NCBI GenBank assembly: GCA_032158295.1
Contig: CM063243.1
Location: 14,104,931-14,168,930 of the forward strand
DNA: 64,000 nt
Direction of reading: 5' to 3'
Origin: Pycnopodia helianthoides
Taxonomy: Eukaryota; Echinodermata; Asteroidea; Forcipulatida; Asteriidae
The notes under the pieces were generated by a model that was given only the letters and a program-made list of their open reading frames with translations, made no database searches and was not told the DNA's origin. The position numbers and the translations under genes are program-made. Below are positions 1 through 11,315 of the stretch, piece by piece (position 1 is the first letter of the stretch; every line of letters starts with the position of its first letter).

Positions 1-904
1 TTGTAACATGAGCAGAGAGGTCTGTCATAACACTGTGCTAAAAATTGTGCCTTTGTTAGGTAAAAACATGACTTTAAGGTGTTGGTAGGGATGTTTTTCA
101 TTTTCCTGCGGTGGGTGGGCTTTTCAGACACTTTTAATTACTATACCGATTTTGTATTATGACACTTCATAATTGATTTTAATACATTTTTTTGTATAAT
201 TTAATCCAACACAATTATAAATTCTTTGGGATGATGGCATTAGAGTATATCACATTTTTTATTTGAGAATTTTGTATACAATCACCGCATTACCTAAAAA
301 GTAGGACTTTTTGCCCCAACTGCTTTTCACTTTTGTTTCCTGTTTTCTAAATCAGAGTTTAGCTTTGATTCTTTGAACTTTTGATTGGTCACAATGTGTG
401 GTACCCGCACCAGTTGAAACCAGATAATTTTTGTCTTCAAGATATTAATAAATTAATCATTTCAAATAGATTACTATTGGCATGGTGTTTAGAAAATTGT
501 GTTTTTTTCCCCATTTCCTTATTTTTATTGAACCATATTTTGGATTCACTTATAAGTTTTTCTTGTAATGTTATTTCTTTGAAAGATAGGCTGACATCTA
601 AGACTTGTATTGTAAGTCAATAGATAGTTCCCAGTAGACGCCATCTTTACGGGCAAATTGCATTTTGGCTTGCAGGTGCGTCAAGCGCTCAACTTATTAA
701 CGCACCCACGTTGTTCACTGACCAATCCTGCAACGAGTTTCGTGAAATGCGCGCGTGTTGCACGCCGTTCTCACACGAAACGCACGACTGTTTGTTCCAA
801 ACTGCCCGTAAAGATGGCCGATTTACGTCATACTGCAACCTATCTATTCAGAATGGGTTTTTATATCGAGGGACATTGTCAAAGCTTTGTATCTAATTTT
901 AGCT

Positions 905-985
905 TGACCAAAGAAAAATTGACTACAACTTGAACTTGCAAACTCAGTGCTCTACCAACTGAGCTATCTATAATTCCTTGATATG
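905..985 (-). repeat. tRNA-derived SINE fragment
   Basis: Shares the block gaccaaagaaaaattgact followed by an A/B-box-like tRNA segment (gctctaccaactgagctat on the + strand) with longer copies at 51095-51240 and 54423-54590. On the minus strand it reads like tRNA positions 8-25 but lacks a full cloverleaf, so it is a SINE relic rather than a tRNA gene. Confidence 0.6.
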
Positions 986-1410
986 TGAAATAAGTCCTTT
1001 TATATACAATGCCCAATAACCATCCTGCCTTTTGAAATATTTGTCATACCTTTCTAAAATGACACTTTGAAACTTGAAACTCTGTTTTTTTGTAAAGAAA
1101 AGTAAGTATTGTCACTGTGTAACATTTTGTATCTTTTTTGTAGAACATTTATTGACTTTAAGACATTTCACTGATGCAAATTTCATTGCAACAAAGTGAA
1201 ATCTTTCTTTGACAGAACATTTGTTTCATATATTTTTTCCCTGTTTATTTGTTTTCTTTTGTATTTTTTACCAAAAAAAATTACAACTGTAAAATTATTT
1301 TAAAGTTCTTAAACTTACAAACTGAAAGTATTGCGAGACATTTTGTATGAGTAAGGGAATTGACATCACCTAGTTCTACTGTGATATAATTGTAACTATA
1401 GCTCTGTATC

Positions 1411-1870
1411 AGGGTCCAACTCCATGGCTCTGCTTACCACAGAATTATGCGCTTAAGGTGCCCTTAAAAATGCGTCACTCTATAGGCCTTAAAGGCCCTG
1501 TACACTATTGGTAAGATCAAAAAACACAATGTACACAGATTCACACATAACTTACATGATTTAAAGTAAGTAATTGTAGAAAGGGTTCCTTAAAATATTT
1601 CTGCCTAAAATGCTATCGTTTCTGAGAAACGAGTAAAACAATAGTAGTTATCGTGCGCGATAATTTGAAAAACAGAAAACACATAATATCTCTTTTCACT
1701 ATTTTCTCATGACCTCGATGACCAAATGAGCTCAAACTTTCACAGGTTTGTTTGTTCATGCATATGTTGAATCACACAAAATGTGGACACTTATTTTGAG
1801 CTGTTACCAAAAGTGTACAATACCCTTAAGTGCTGAATTCTGTGGTCAGCAGAGCCACAAAATTAGACCC
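1411..1870. mobile_element. Nested MITE pair
   Basis: The outer inverted ends read agggtccaactccatggctc on the left and cagagccacaaaattagaccc-like on the right. Inside lies a second palindromic element (about 1487-1830) whose ends are cttaaaggccctgtacac and gtgtacaatacccttaag. The inner element is a diverged relative of those at 44264-44649 and 55963-56360, sharing the sequence around ttttcactattttctcatgac. The same outer/inner nesting recurs at 44241-45100. Confidence 0.7.
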
Positions 1871-2214
1871 AACTTGCACACTAGTTATATACAGATCTTT
1901 TAGAATTATGTGCACAACACACCTGAAATGAAATTACTTTTGGCTGTTTATTAATATCTACTTAAGAAATTGCGCATTTTAAAGAATTTATTTTTGTTTT
2001 GTTTTGTAAAAACAAATTAACTCTTAAGTTTATCTGTAATGTTTAAAAGTTTTATGTAGTTTTATAATATGCTATATCAGGTGCGAGGGTTCTATGGTGC
2101 TTTCTTGTCCAGCTGTCCCTGAATAATTCTGTTCATCAATTTTTCAGATTTGACATACCTTTTGGTTGCATTCATGGTTTTAACCAGCTAGGGGTACTTT
2201 GGATTTTGGGGGAA

Positions 2215-2420
2215 TCTGTGTGTCTTATGGGCATGTAAAATTCTTTATGGGGTGTCTAAATGGCATAATGGGTGTCTCTTGTGAATCTGGGTCGCTTTGG
2301 GTATTTTTGGTGTCTATTTGATATAATTATGGGTGTCTCTTGGTAATTTTTTGTGGGTCTCTAGGTGTCTTTTGAGTATTTGGTGTCTAGTTGACATGTT
2401 ATGGGTGTCTCTTGTTGAAG
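2215..2420 (+). repeat. Degenerate tandem repeat (gggtgtctctt)
   Basis: The phrases gggtgtctctt and ggtgtct recur about seven times at irregular 20-50 base spacing, with two longer units of about 100 bases recognisable. No coding sense is seen. Confidence 0.55.
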
Positions 2421-2939
2421 CTGGGCATCTTTTGAGCTCTCCGAATCGAAGTAAGACATCCTACTTTTTGACCAGTGATCAATTTTTTGTTTGTAAATTT
2501 TCAAATATTGTTCAGGGAAGAGCTGATAAAATAGCACCGTGCATAACAATTTTTTCTTTTCTTTTTCATTTCCCCCATAGTGTATTTTTGTAAATTGTAT
2601 TATTTATTATTTAGGAAACTAAAGAATCATGAGTTAGCTGTACAACAGTGTGTATTATGCTTGCCTGGGTATTCTTAAAATCTATCAAACATAATGTGAA
2701 ATAAAGGAGAATGCAAGACAAATTCATACTCATTGTCAATCAATTATACAAGAAAAATATTATTGGCTACTGAGTAGATATTTGTTATAGGTTTAAATCT
2801 TTTGAAATAATGTTTTCTTCCCTTTTTTTATCTTTAGAAATTATACTTGAAAGTGTACAACCAATTGCATTTTTCTTTTACAAAATTCTTGGCTAAACTT
2901 GTTATTATTTTTTTCTTGTAAATCAACTATATCTTGCAC

Positions 2940-3335
2940 CTTTGTTTTTGTTTGTTTGATGGGGTGTTTGTTGGATTGATTATTTGTTTGTTTGTTTGAT
3001 GGGGTGAATATTTGTTTGTTTGTGTATTTGTTTGTTTTTGTTTTTGTTTGGGGGTGTTGGGGTTTTTGTTGAGGTGTTTGTTGATGGTGTTTATTAAGTG
3101 TTTGTTGGGGTGTTTGTTGGGTTGTTTGTTGGGGTGGTTGTTTGTTTGTGTGTTTTATGTTTGTTTAATTGATTATTTGTTTGTTGGGGTGTTTGTTTGT
3201 TTGTTTTTTGTTTGTTGGGGGTGTTTGTTGGGGTGCTTGTCGTGATGGTTGTTGGGGGTGTTTGTTTGGGTGGTTTGGGGGTGTTTTTTGTTGGGGTGTT
3301 TGTTTTCTTTGTGTGTTTTTTGTTCGTGTGGGCGT
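2940..3335 (+). repeat. GT-rich minisatellite (TTTG / TGTTTGTTGGGG)
   Basis: About 400 bases built almost only from tttg, tgtttgttgggg and similar words. The open frames it creates on both strands (Phe/Cys/Leu-rich on one, Thr/Asn/Lys/Pro-rich on the other) follow from the repeat and are not genes. Confidence 0.9.
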
Positions 3336-3599
3336 TGTCCACTGTATAAAATGGCAGTAATGCATACTGAGCCTCTGTTTTAAAAAAAGGCCAAGACTAC
3401 CCCTTGCAGCCTCGGTTTGATCCTTTGATTTTAAAGGAGGGAAAGAAACAAGAAATAGGAAATTGTTAAAATCATTTCATACAATAGTACAACATAAAAA
3501 ACCTAATTTGAATAACGTTATGTAATATTATTTATTATGAAGTCGTCTACATAAATAAAAAATCAATAAAAAGGAAGTAGGATTTGCTGTGTATGTAGT

Positions 3600-3746
3600 C
3601 TAGCCCCCTCTTTAGTCAGTTTCCGGCCAGTCGATGTTATTTCGTTCCATCCATCCGGGTGCCGAAGAAAGCTGAAAGGTAGAGCAAAAGTTGGCGCTTG
3701 CCGCAAACTCTTTTCGGCCTGAAACCGTCATTTTGAACCTGATCAG
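3600..3746 (+). other. Probable 5' UTR exon of the RNF8-like gene
   Basis: A locally GC-richer block ends in a good splice donor, gatcag|gtaagc at 3746/3747. The next convincing acceptor on this strand that precedes a start codon is at 7468, four bases before the RNF8-like ATG, so this is a natural first non-coding exon with an intron of about 3.7 kb. A short frame starting at the ATG near 3634 ends within the exon and could act as a uORF. No transcript evidence is available. Confidence 0.4.
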
Positions 3747-4014
3747 GTAAGCAAGTTATTCATGTTTGTTTTCATTGAAATCAAAGTAACTAATGTAACT
3801 GACAAGTGTTATTGTTACTTGTTAGTCCAGATTTCATGGATTTAGAATCGGAACTTGACCTTGACTGTTGTGAAGTTGTGAGCGTACGTGCTTTGGACAA
3901 TTCGACCTTGTTGTTTCGTTACACCGCACTTGTTCTTTTCAGAACCACCACAACTCATACAGAGATTCATGACTTGCCTGATCTGCCGTGTGCTCCTGCT
4001 TAGTGCTACTGCTA

Positions 4015-5560
4015 CTAAGTACAGAAGTACTTGCTAGTCTTACCTGTCCTAGGTCGCTAGTGTGTACTCCTACTCCTAGAATTATGAGGTTCGATCCGCT
4101 ATCGGCTCCATGATTTACATGAACCTCATCATCGAATGTCAGACAACTCGTCCGTCGGACAACTCGTCCGTTCGGACAACTCGACGGTTCAGACAACTCG
4201 ACCGTTCGGACAACTCAACGGTTCAGACAACTCGGCTTTGAGACAACTCGACGGATGGCCAAGACAAGTCGACGGTTGCGCGGCTGACCTCCGTTTCTGA
4301 CATGTTTACACAAATTTCCTGTATAAATCCTGCGATTCTATAATTTTTGCGCGAACCTCAAGTATTCCGTTCTCTTTGGCTGGATGCACAGCCGGGAGAG
4401 TGACACTCGGGTGTTTAGAGCTCTTTTCGTAGCCCTCTGTTCTCATTGCACGCAGCGGACGGATCTCCGCCGTGTATACGGTCTCCCCTCCCGCGCGCCG
4501 AGGCCGCTCTTTACCCCTCCCGCCCCGTGCTGAGCCCCCGTCACGAGCATCCGTTGACATGACTTCACGCCAAGGATGTTGCATCGGGGAATCTTGCCAT
4601 ATTTGTACAATTATTTTGTTAGTTATAAGCGGGGGGAAAAAGTGTACCCTTCCAATTTGTACAGAATCAGAAACAGGTTAAAAAAACCATTAAAACATTA
4701 AAACATTAAAACATTACACAGCTCTACTAGAAGAATTACTTATAAAAAAATACTTTATTACCACCAACAACAACAACTCATAATGAAAATGGTAATGGTA
4801 AAAAATAAACAAGTATCAATTATCCGTTCGCCCGGATATTAAACTCACCAACCATCATACCCCACCCCGGGGGACGCCCGTGCACCCCCTCCCCTCACCA
4901 GTAAGATAAGATAAGATAAGATAAAAACTTTATTATCCCACACTGAGCCCCCGTCACGGCCATCTGTCGACTACCCACCATACCCCGCTCTTCACCCAAC
5001 CCGCCCCGTGCTGAGCCCCCGTCACGGCCATCCGTCGACTTGTCTTGACCCCAAGTCGAGTTGTCTGACGGTTGAATAAATCATCCGTCTAGTTGTCTGA
5101 ACCGTCGAGTTGTCTGAACCGTCGAGTTGTCCGAACGGACGAGTTGTCCGACGGACGAGTTGTCTGGTCTCCTCATCATCATAAGAGCTACATGTACAAA
5201 TTCCTATACAATACTTTTTGACCTTTAGTACGTTTCTGCACCTGGAGTTCTCATTTGAAACCGGATCTCGCCAAAAATAGGCTCTGCGTGTTCCTTGAAC
5301 TCTCATTGAGCGTTGCATGGGTCAAGAAAATCCACTCCGCAAATTTAAAATTGTTAAAAAGCGATAAACTCCTACCGTAATTCCGTTCCCATTCAAACAG
5401 TGTTGTTACAAATATGGCGTTGGATTCGCATGATTTGTGTGCAAAACCAACCCACAGTTGCCGGGACCAGCGTTGCTGCGCACGGAGTACCAGTTTGTCG
5501 GTAGACTTTTTGGGAGTGCAGCAAACCTCATAATTCTAAGAGTAGCCTAGTTGCTAATCG
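4015..5560. mobile_element. Foldback-like element with minisatellite arms
   Basis: The left arm (4060-4275) has a block ending ctagaattatgagg and then a run of acaactcg-type units (gacaactcg with cgacggttca or cgtccgttcg). The right arm (5030-5180 and 5527-5555) carries these in reverse complement: cgagttgtc units, then cctcataattctaagagtag. Between them lie duplicated gccccgtgctgagcccccgtcacg blocks (near 4520, 4940 and 5005). The geometry is that of a foldback transposon or an inverted duplication; no transposase frame was seen. Confidence 0.6.
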
Positions 5561-5564
5561 TTGG

Positions 5565-6390
5565 AGACCGAAAGGTTACAAGTCGTGCAGTGCAAAAAAA
5601 AGTGGCGAAATTGCAATTTCAACTATTTTGGTCAGACTAGTCACCAGATTTGCCAAATTTTTACCACTTTCAAAAAACATGACACACATTCTAAAAACAT
5701 GGATGTGATCATCAATGTGTCATGAATCCATTCATAACACTCTAAACATCGTTGATAAATTATTTGAAGAAAAAACGAACAAAAACTTACCAGAAACTGA
5801 CCGAAATTTCCACGGACCGCACTTCCCCTAAATCAACCAATCAGCGTAAACCAAACCATTGTGTAGGCGTGGCGATCGTCTGTGTGCGACTGTGCGTGCA
5901 CGCATTTAATGTATTTAACGGATTTGCACCATCTGCAGTTTGCGCTGATTAATTGCAGGAACAGCATTCCAGAATGCGCGCTCAATCTCTAAATTTTTCC
6001 TCATAAATATCCTGTGATTGTGCAGCTCAACAAAATGCGCTCAACGACGAGTCCGTTTACGCTGATTGGTCGAGATGTTGCTAGGTCACGAATCGCGAGG
6101 TTCGAAAACCGGACCTGAGATTGTCTACGCTTCATGAGAATTTCGCTCAGTCTCTGGTCAATTTTTTCTTTTTTTCTTAAAATATTTTCTCAATGATGTT
6201 TTGAGTAATACGAATGGATTCATGACACATTGATGATCACATCCATGTTTTTAGAATGTGTGTAATGTTTTTTGAAAGTGGTAAAAATTTGGCAAATCTG
6301 GTGACTAGTCTGACCAAAACAGTCGAAATTGCAATTTCGCCACTTTTTTGCATTGCATGACTCGTAACCCTCCGGTCTCCGACCGTCGGG
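5565..6390. mobile_element. Long inverted repeat (foldback/MITE-like)
   Basis: About 170 bases at 5565-5735 (ggagaccgaaaggttac through tcatgaatccattc) reappear in reverse complement at about 6208-6385 (gaatggattcatga through gtaaccctccggtctcc), around a loop of roughly 470 bases. Arm identity looks above 90 percent by eye. The loop has no recognised coding content. Confidence 0.75.
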
Positions 6391-6552
6391 AGGATGGAGC
6401 GTTACGATTATCGCAACTAGGAGTAGCCAAGGGAAATCCTTGACCACACTTCCGGCGGTTTATACTCCTAGTCCTAGTCCTAGAAGTTGAACTATGGAGG
6501 TCGTTCCGCTAGGCGGTTTAAACCAACTAACTAACTGAGTACTTTGGATGTC

Positions 6553-7231
6553 AAGATAAACAACCTTTTGAAAAGTTATTATAAAGAACCATTTTTCAAT
6601 TACTTTTGAATTAACTTCCTTGATTTTTACCCAGCGCGGCCATTTGGGAATGGGCCCACAATAAAAAAACCATCTCGACGTCATCTGCCACTGGCAGTGC
6701 CAGGCTGTGGGCGACGCGAAGAAGGGAACACTCTTCGACAGCTGTTTTATGTAAATACAGCTTCGCAACTTTAATGAGACAGAAACCCATGCGGAAACCC
6801 ACGTCTTTTCGCTGCGACTTTCCCCCAAGATAAACAACCTTTGAAAAGTTATTATAAAGAACCATTTTTCAATTACTTTTGAATTAACTTCCTTGATTTT
6901 TACCCAGCGCGGCCATTTGGGAATGGGCCCACAATAAAAAACCATCTCGACGTCATCTGCCACTGGCAGTGCCAGGCTGTGGGCGACGCGAAGAAGGGAA
7001 CACTCTTCGACAGCTGTTTTATGTAAATACAGCTTCGCATTTGCCATTTGGGAATGGGCCCACAATAAAAAACCATCTCGACGTCATCTGCCACTGGCAG
7101 TGCCAGGCTGTGGGCGACGCGAAGAAGGGAACACTCTTCGACAGCTGTTTTATGTAAATACAGCTTCGCAACTTTAATGAGACAGAAACCCATGCGGAAA
7201 CCCACGTCTTTTCGCTGCGACTTTCCCCCAG
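6553..7231 (+). repeat. Tandem duplication, two full units and one partial
   Basis: A unit of about 275 bases running from agataaacaacc through gcgactttcccccag occurs at 6553-6830 and again from 6831. In the second unit the end is replaced at about 7040 by a third, truncated copy restarting at gccatttgggaatggg and running to 7231. Copies are nearly identical, so the event is recent or homogenised. Long minus-strand frames (up to 201 codons) span the junctions but match nothing I recognise. Confidence 0.85.
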
Positions 7232-7472
7232 TTGTCACTTATCATTGCTAAATTTCATCTGTTGCATGCATCGGAAGCATAAGATTCCATGAAAACGTTT
7301 AAATGCAACATGGATGAAACAGGAATGTCCACAACATGCATGTAAACTGACGGTGACGGTTAGATTGTCCTATTCTACAATGAATAAACTAATTTAAACT
7401 TTATTTTTCTATAATGACTCTTCACACCATTTTTATATGCATGTATTCTGTATTGTGTTTTTTTACAGCACA

Positions 7473-10400
7473 ATGCCTATGACTAGGAGAGCGTATCAAC
7501 AACTACTTCTTGACAGAAATAGTCAGCATCAAATCGAAAATGGGAAACACTTGAAGCCAAACTGCAGCAAGGTGATATCACCAAAAACCAAACATTCTTG
7601 GAAGTCAAAGGAGTCCAAAGTTGAGAGCCGGACTACACAACATAAATACCCAGAAGCCGCTTTAAGATCGAGGGAAAATGAACCGCACCCGATCAAGCCT
7701 GACATAAGTGATGATCATTTAGGTTCTTTGAACTGTGTGTATCACACAAGAGTTGGAGAGGCTGACGAAGGCTCAGTTTCTGGTATTTGTCAGAGCTCCA
7801 AAACGTCAGACAGCAAAAAGAGAAAATATTCAAGTAAGAGTTCAAAAAATAAGCCAAAGAAGAAAGTATTGAAAAGATTTGAAAGTGATGTAAAGTCAGT
7901 GAAAGATGAACTGGAAAGCAACATTAGCCCTTTAAAGAAAAGAAGAAAATGTACTCAAATTGTCTTGGACACACCCACATGTTGCAGTGATGAAGATAGT
8001 GTGGAGGCTTTAGCAAGTAGGTGTAAGGAAGTCAAAGTCAGGATCGGTTCAGTTCGGCAACACATATTGGATGAGCAAACCAGAGTAGAGAGACTAAGAG
8101 AACAACTGGCTAGAGACCGACACAGCGCTCAGGCATCTTTGGGCTGCCGACGAATTCGTATCCAAAGAGAAGTACAGAAAGTAAGGGAGAAGGTGCAGGT
8201 ACAAGATAAGAAGAGAATCAAACTAGAAGAATCTCGCATACAAAGACAACTTGAGGCCAGCAAGCGCAAACTGGAGAGTGACCGGGTTTCTATGCAGATG
8301 CAGCTTGCCAAAAACTGGAGGGAAAAATTCAAGCTGAAGAAACAAGCAGTACGGAGTGCAAGGCGAAGCTTTGTGGAACAATCAAGGGCTTCGAGCTGAA
8401 GAAAAGTACACTGAAAAAGCAGCTGCAGAAATCTTGGGTCGACTTGCAGAACAAAGTTCTGGAGATGAGAGACCGAATTGAAACGGAGATGGTGAAGTAC
8501 GGACATCGCTGGGACGGAGTGAGCTGGACAAGTAGTTCAGCTGGGCAACACAAATATAGTCTACGCAGGGTGCCGAGAGAGAAGACACATATTTACTGCA
8601 GAGCTTGGAAGATGAGCAACAAGGAAGAACCCGAGGCAAGTCATTTTGAGATTATTTTACAATTAGGCAAAATAAAAAATTTATGATTAGCATCCTGCCT
8701 TTTTGAAAAAAAAGGAGGAGGCGGGCCTTTTTAATTTTTTTTTAAATGGCCACCGACACACTTTTCAAGATAACCAGCTGGGCTTTTTTTCAAGATGGTT
8801 GCCAGTTTTTTTCTGTGTGTTTTTACGGTGTGCTTATGTCAAAAAATACAATGTTATGTATTTTAGAATTGATTTTTTTTCATCAGAGATCAAAAAAAGA
8901 AAAAAAAGAAAAGGAGGCGGCCTCTTAAAATGAAGCGGGCTAACGCTAAACATGTTTTTTTTTGTTATTTGGCCTTACACGATATGAGACAGTGTTTCCA
9001 TCTTGCGCAAACCTTAAGTATAGTGTGCACATTTCACATACATTCTTGCTCAGCATTTTCCTAGTCATTAGTATTGTACATTCCAGAGACTGTTTGAGTT
9101 GCCTTTGCTCAGGATAGAAAAAAGAATTGGTCCAACAAAATATAATTTCAACCCAACTCCTCCATGCTGTCATGTAAAAATCGAATCGGTATCAGACGAA
9201 CTTGGGAGTGTTTGATCATTTTGATTAACAAACCTATTGATTGAATTAATTCTAGAGTCCTGTAATAAGCGGAGCAACCGTATACAAAGAAGCCAAGCTG
9301 AAAGCCTTGACTGAGTATTATCAGCTTCTTGACAGTGAACTTCGATGCAGTATTTGCTCAGAACTCTTCATAGCTGTGAGTAAATTTACTTATATGACGT
9401 GTTAATTAAGGTGGACTCTAATTTTGTGAACTGGTAGAGCTGCATCTTTGCTTGACGCTTGACCTCATCAAATAAGATCCCTTAGATTAATGTGCATGTG
9501 TATACAACTCTATTGGCCCTCATTGGTGAGGTCAAGCAAGGTCGTAGCTACTGGTAACCCATGTCGTAGCTACCGGTAACCCATGTCGCAACATATGTGT
9601 ACTTTGCGTTGTTACATTTAGTATTTAGATGATTGAGTTGGGAACGTTTGACTGAACGTTTACTTTAAGTTTTTAAGTCCTGTGGAAAGAGAGACTTTAA
9701 TTTGTGTTTAGCGGGTGGAAGTATTGCAGTCTTCAACCTTCCAGTGCAGGGAGTATAAATTGAGGATGTTTCATTTATGCCGTTGCTTTGGTTGTACCAC
9801 CCAGGTGTACACATGGTGCTTTTACTTTTAAAATGTATGTATCACACTGGGTTTAGATGGCCCAAAACCATCGGTTGAAACTGCCCAGAGTGTGTGACAA
9901 AGACGAAAGGTTTTGTGCAGAACTTAGAATGGTAACACCGAAGTATGACAGAATACAAATAGCTGTTTATTCAGTCAATACCCTCTGCCCTGTATTTTTG
10001 ACCATGTGAGAGCACTTTTCCATACCAGGTTTGTGGTGCATAGAATGCCTCGTATTCTTTGTGTGGTTCTGTACTCCGACAGCAGTCTCAAATCAGCCTG
10101 ATGCAGTCAAACATATGGCACATCCAATCACTGGTTTTGCAGCAAAGTAAAAGTACTTTCATGTACTTTCAAAGTACTTAATTTGTGTTTGAAAAACATC
10201 AACACTGTTGCATGGACATCTCCCCCATTTGTGTAGCACTTCTTGACTGCCCCTTCTCTTCCTAGCTTTCATGTAATTTATACTTTATGTATGGCATCAT
10301 CCCGCTGCAATCTTGGAGGTAAAATGATCACGAAACAATGGAAACGCACAGATTTGTATGCGCAGCACACAGGATGGGCCAATGAGCAACCTCCTGTTGT

Positions 10401-11315
10401 TGACCTCTCCACGTGAGGGTGCCCTACTCAAATGATGTCATATGCATACGTTTTTTTTTTAATGAATTTATATCTTTCATTTTTTTATGCAGCCTGTTGT
10501 GTTGAACTGTTCCCACACCTTCTGTACTTACTGCATCAACCAATGGAAGAAGCGGACTAACTGGTGTCCGGTATGCCGTACCAGCATTACGGCCCAAAAC
10601 CCTATTGCTAAGTTGGATTCCTTCATCAACAAGTTTGCGCGCAGGGTCGGAGAGGAGGCGGAAAAGAAACGACTGGAAACAATCAAAGACAGAGAAGGTT
10701 AAAAAAGTTTTTGTCGTGTTAAGAAACATGTCCTGTGATTTTGGACCATTTATAAGAAATTTGTTCAACATTGAAAAATCTCACTTAGCAGAAATGGTTC
10801 ACAAGCCAAAAGTCTGTGTCATTTACTTTGTTATGACTGGTGCCCTGTTCGCGAAGCAGATAAACTTATTAATCTTTCTTTTTTTGCCAAACGACTTTAC
10901 TATGAGGCACCACTTAGTATATTTTCCCTCCTTAAAATCCAAATTTCTTTTGGTTTTTTCCCTCCCATTTCCAGTCCATGAAAGAGCACTCCAGCAAGAT
11001 GGACGTAGTTGGGGTAACTTTGCCAACCAACCATTGGATACCTTCGACGATGACGACTTTGACGGCGATGATTTCTTGAACTATTCCCTGAGCAGTGAGG
11101 ACAGTGACTTTGTCAACTTCATCGAGATCCTCCAGGAGAGGGTCAACCTGAGGAGGTACTTTGGCGTGAACGATGACGACGACGACGATGATGAGGATGA
11201 TTCATTTGGGTCTTCTGTTGATTCCGACGAAACTGATGAGGGGTTTGAGCTGTTTAGCGACTATAGTGATGATTTCGACGATGATTCTGGCGAGGATGAT
11301 GAGGATGAATGGTGA
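7473..11315 (+). CDS. RNF8-like RING-type E3 ubiquitin ligase (frame break in exon 1)
   Basis: Coding exons: 7469-8635, 9256-9375, 10493-10697 and 10975-11315 (stop included); phases agree throughout. The first ATG (7473) lies 5 bases after an acceptor. The product is about 609 aa: a basic N-terminal region with clustered nuclear-localisation motifs (near residues 115-135 and 154-159), a long Arg/Lys/Glu coiled coil, a C3HC4 RING (C419, C422, C434, H436, C439, C442, C453, C456) and a very acidic Asp/Glu tail. The RING closely resembles RNF8 (LNC-H-FC-YCIN-W). RNF8 ubiquitinates chromatin proteins at DNA breaks. Unlike RNF8, no FHA domain precedes the coiled coil. The reading frame is lost near codon 280, in the five-A run at 8310-8314; one more A would join it to the frame that continues to 8635. 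Intron 1 has a GC donor (gag|gcaagt). A possible poly(A) signal lies at about 12123. The RING-E3 call is firm; exact RNF8 orthology is less so. Confidence 0.8.
10360..10456 (-). repeat. Dispersed repeat, copy 1 of 3
   Basis: In reverse complement it reads cttatgcata-gacatcatttgagt-gggcgccctc, gaggtcaa, ggttgctcattggcccat. Further copies on the + strand are at about 30832-30945 and 37943-38030. This copy ends under 40 bases before the RING exon at 10493. Confidence 0.65.

Larger units (their letters stand above)
1..3599. other. Non-coding stretch, repeats only
   Basis: No exon with recognisable homology was found on either strand. Open frames here are under 100 codons and run through repeats. 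Content: AT-rich sequence, a SINE piece near 905-985, a nested MITE at 1411-1870, a degenerate tandem repeat at 2215-2420 and a GT-rich minisatellite at 2940-3335. No FHA-domain exon for the downstream RNF8-like gene was seen. Confidence 0.6.
3747..7468. other. Putative first intron or intergenic, repeat-dominated
   Basis: No coding exon was recognised. It is mostly two back-to-back inverted-repeat structures (about 4015-5560 and 5565-6390) and a tandem multiplication (6553-7231), listed separately. Short arrays include attaaaac repeated near 4690-4720 and gataa repeated at about 4905-4925, the latter followed by aaaactttattatc and resembling the 3' tail of a minus-strand non-LTR element. Confidence 0.5.

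Noticed and set aside
3012..3365. Low-complexity frames rich in Thr/Asn/Lys/Pro or Phe/Cys
   Set aside because: Direct translation of the GT-rich minisatellite on both strands.
5414..5530. Possible small coding exon starting ATGGCGTTGGATTCGC
   Set aside because: Good start context, but it lies between inverted-repeat arms, has no convincing donor and does not encode FHA-like sequence.
6460..7065. Minus-strand open frame of 201 codons
   Set aside because: It runs across the tandem duplication. Its sequence repeats with the DNA units, has no family signature and no start context or splice signals.
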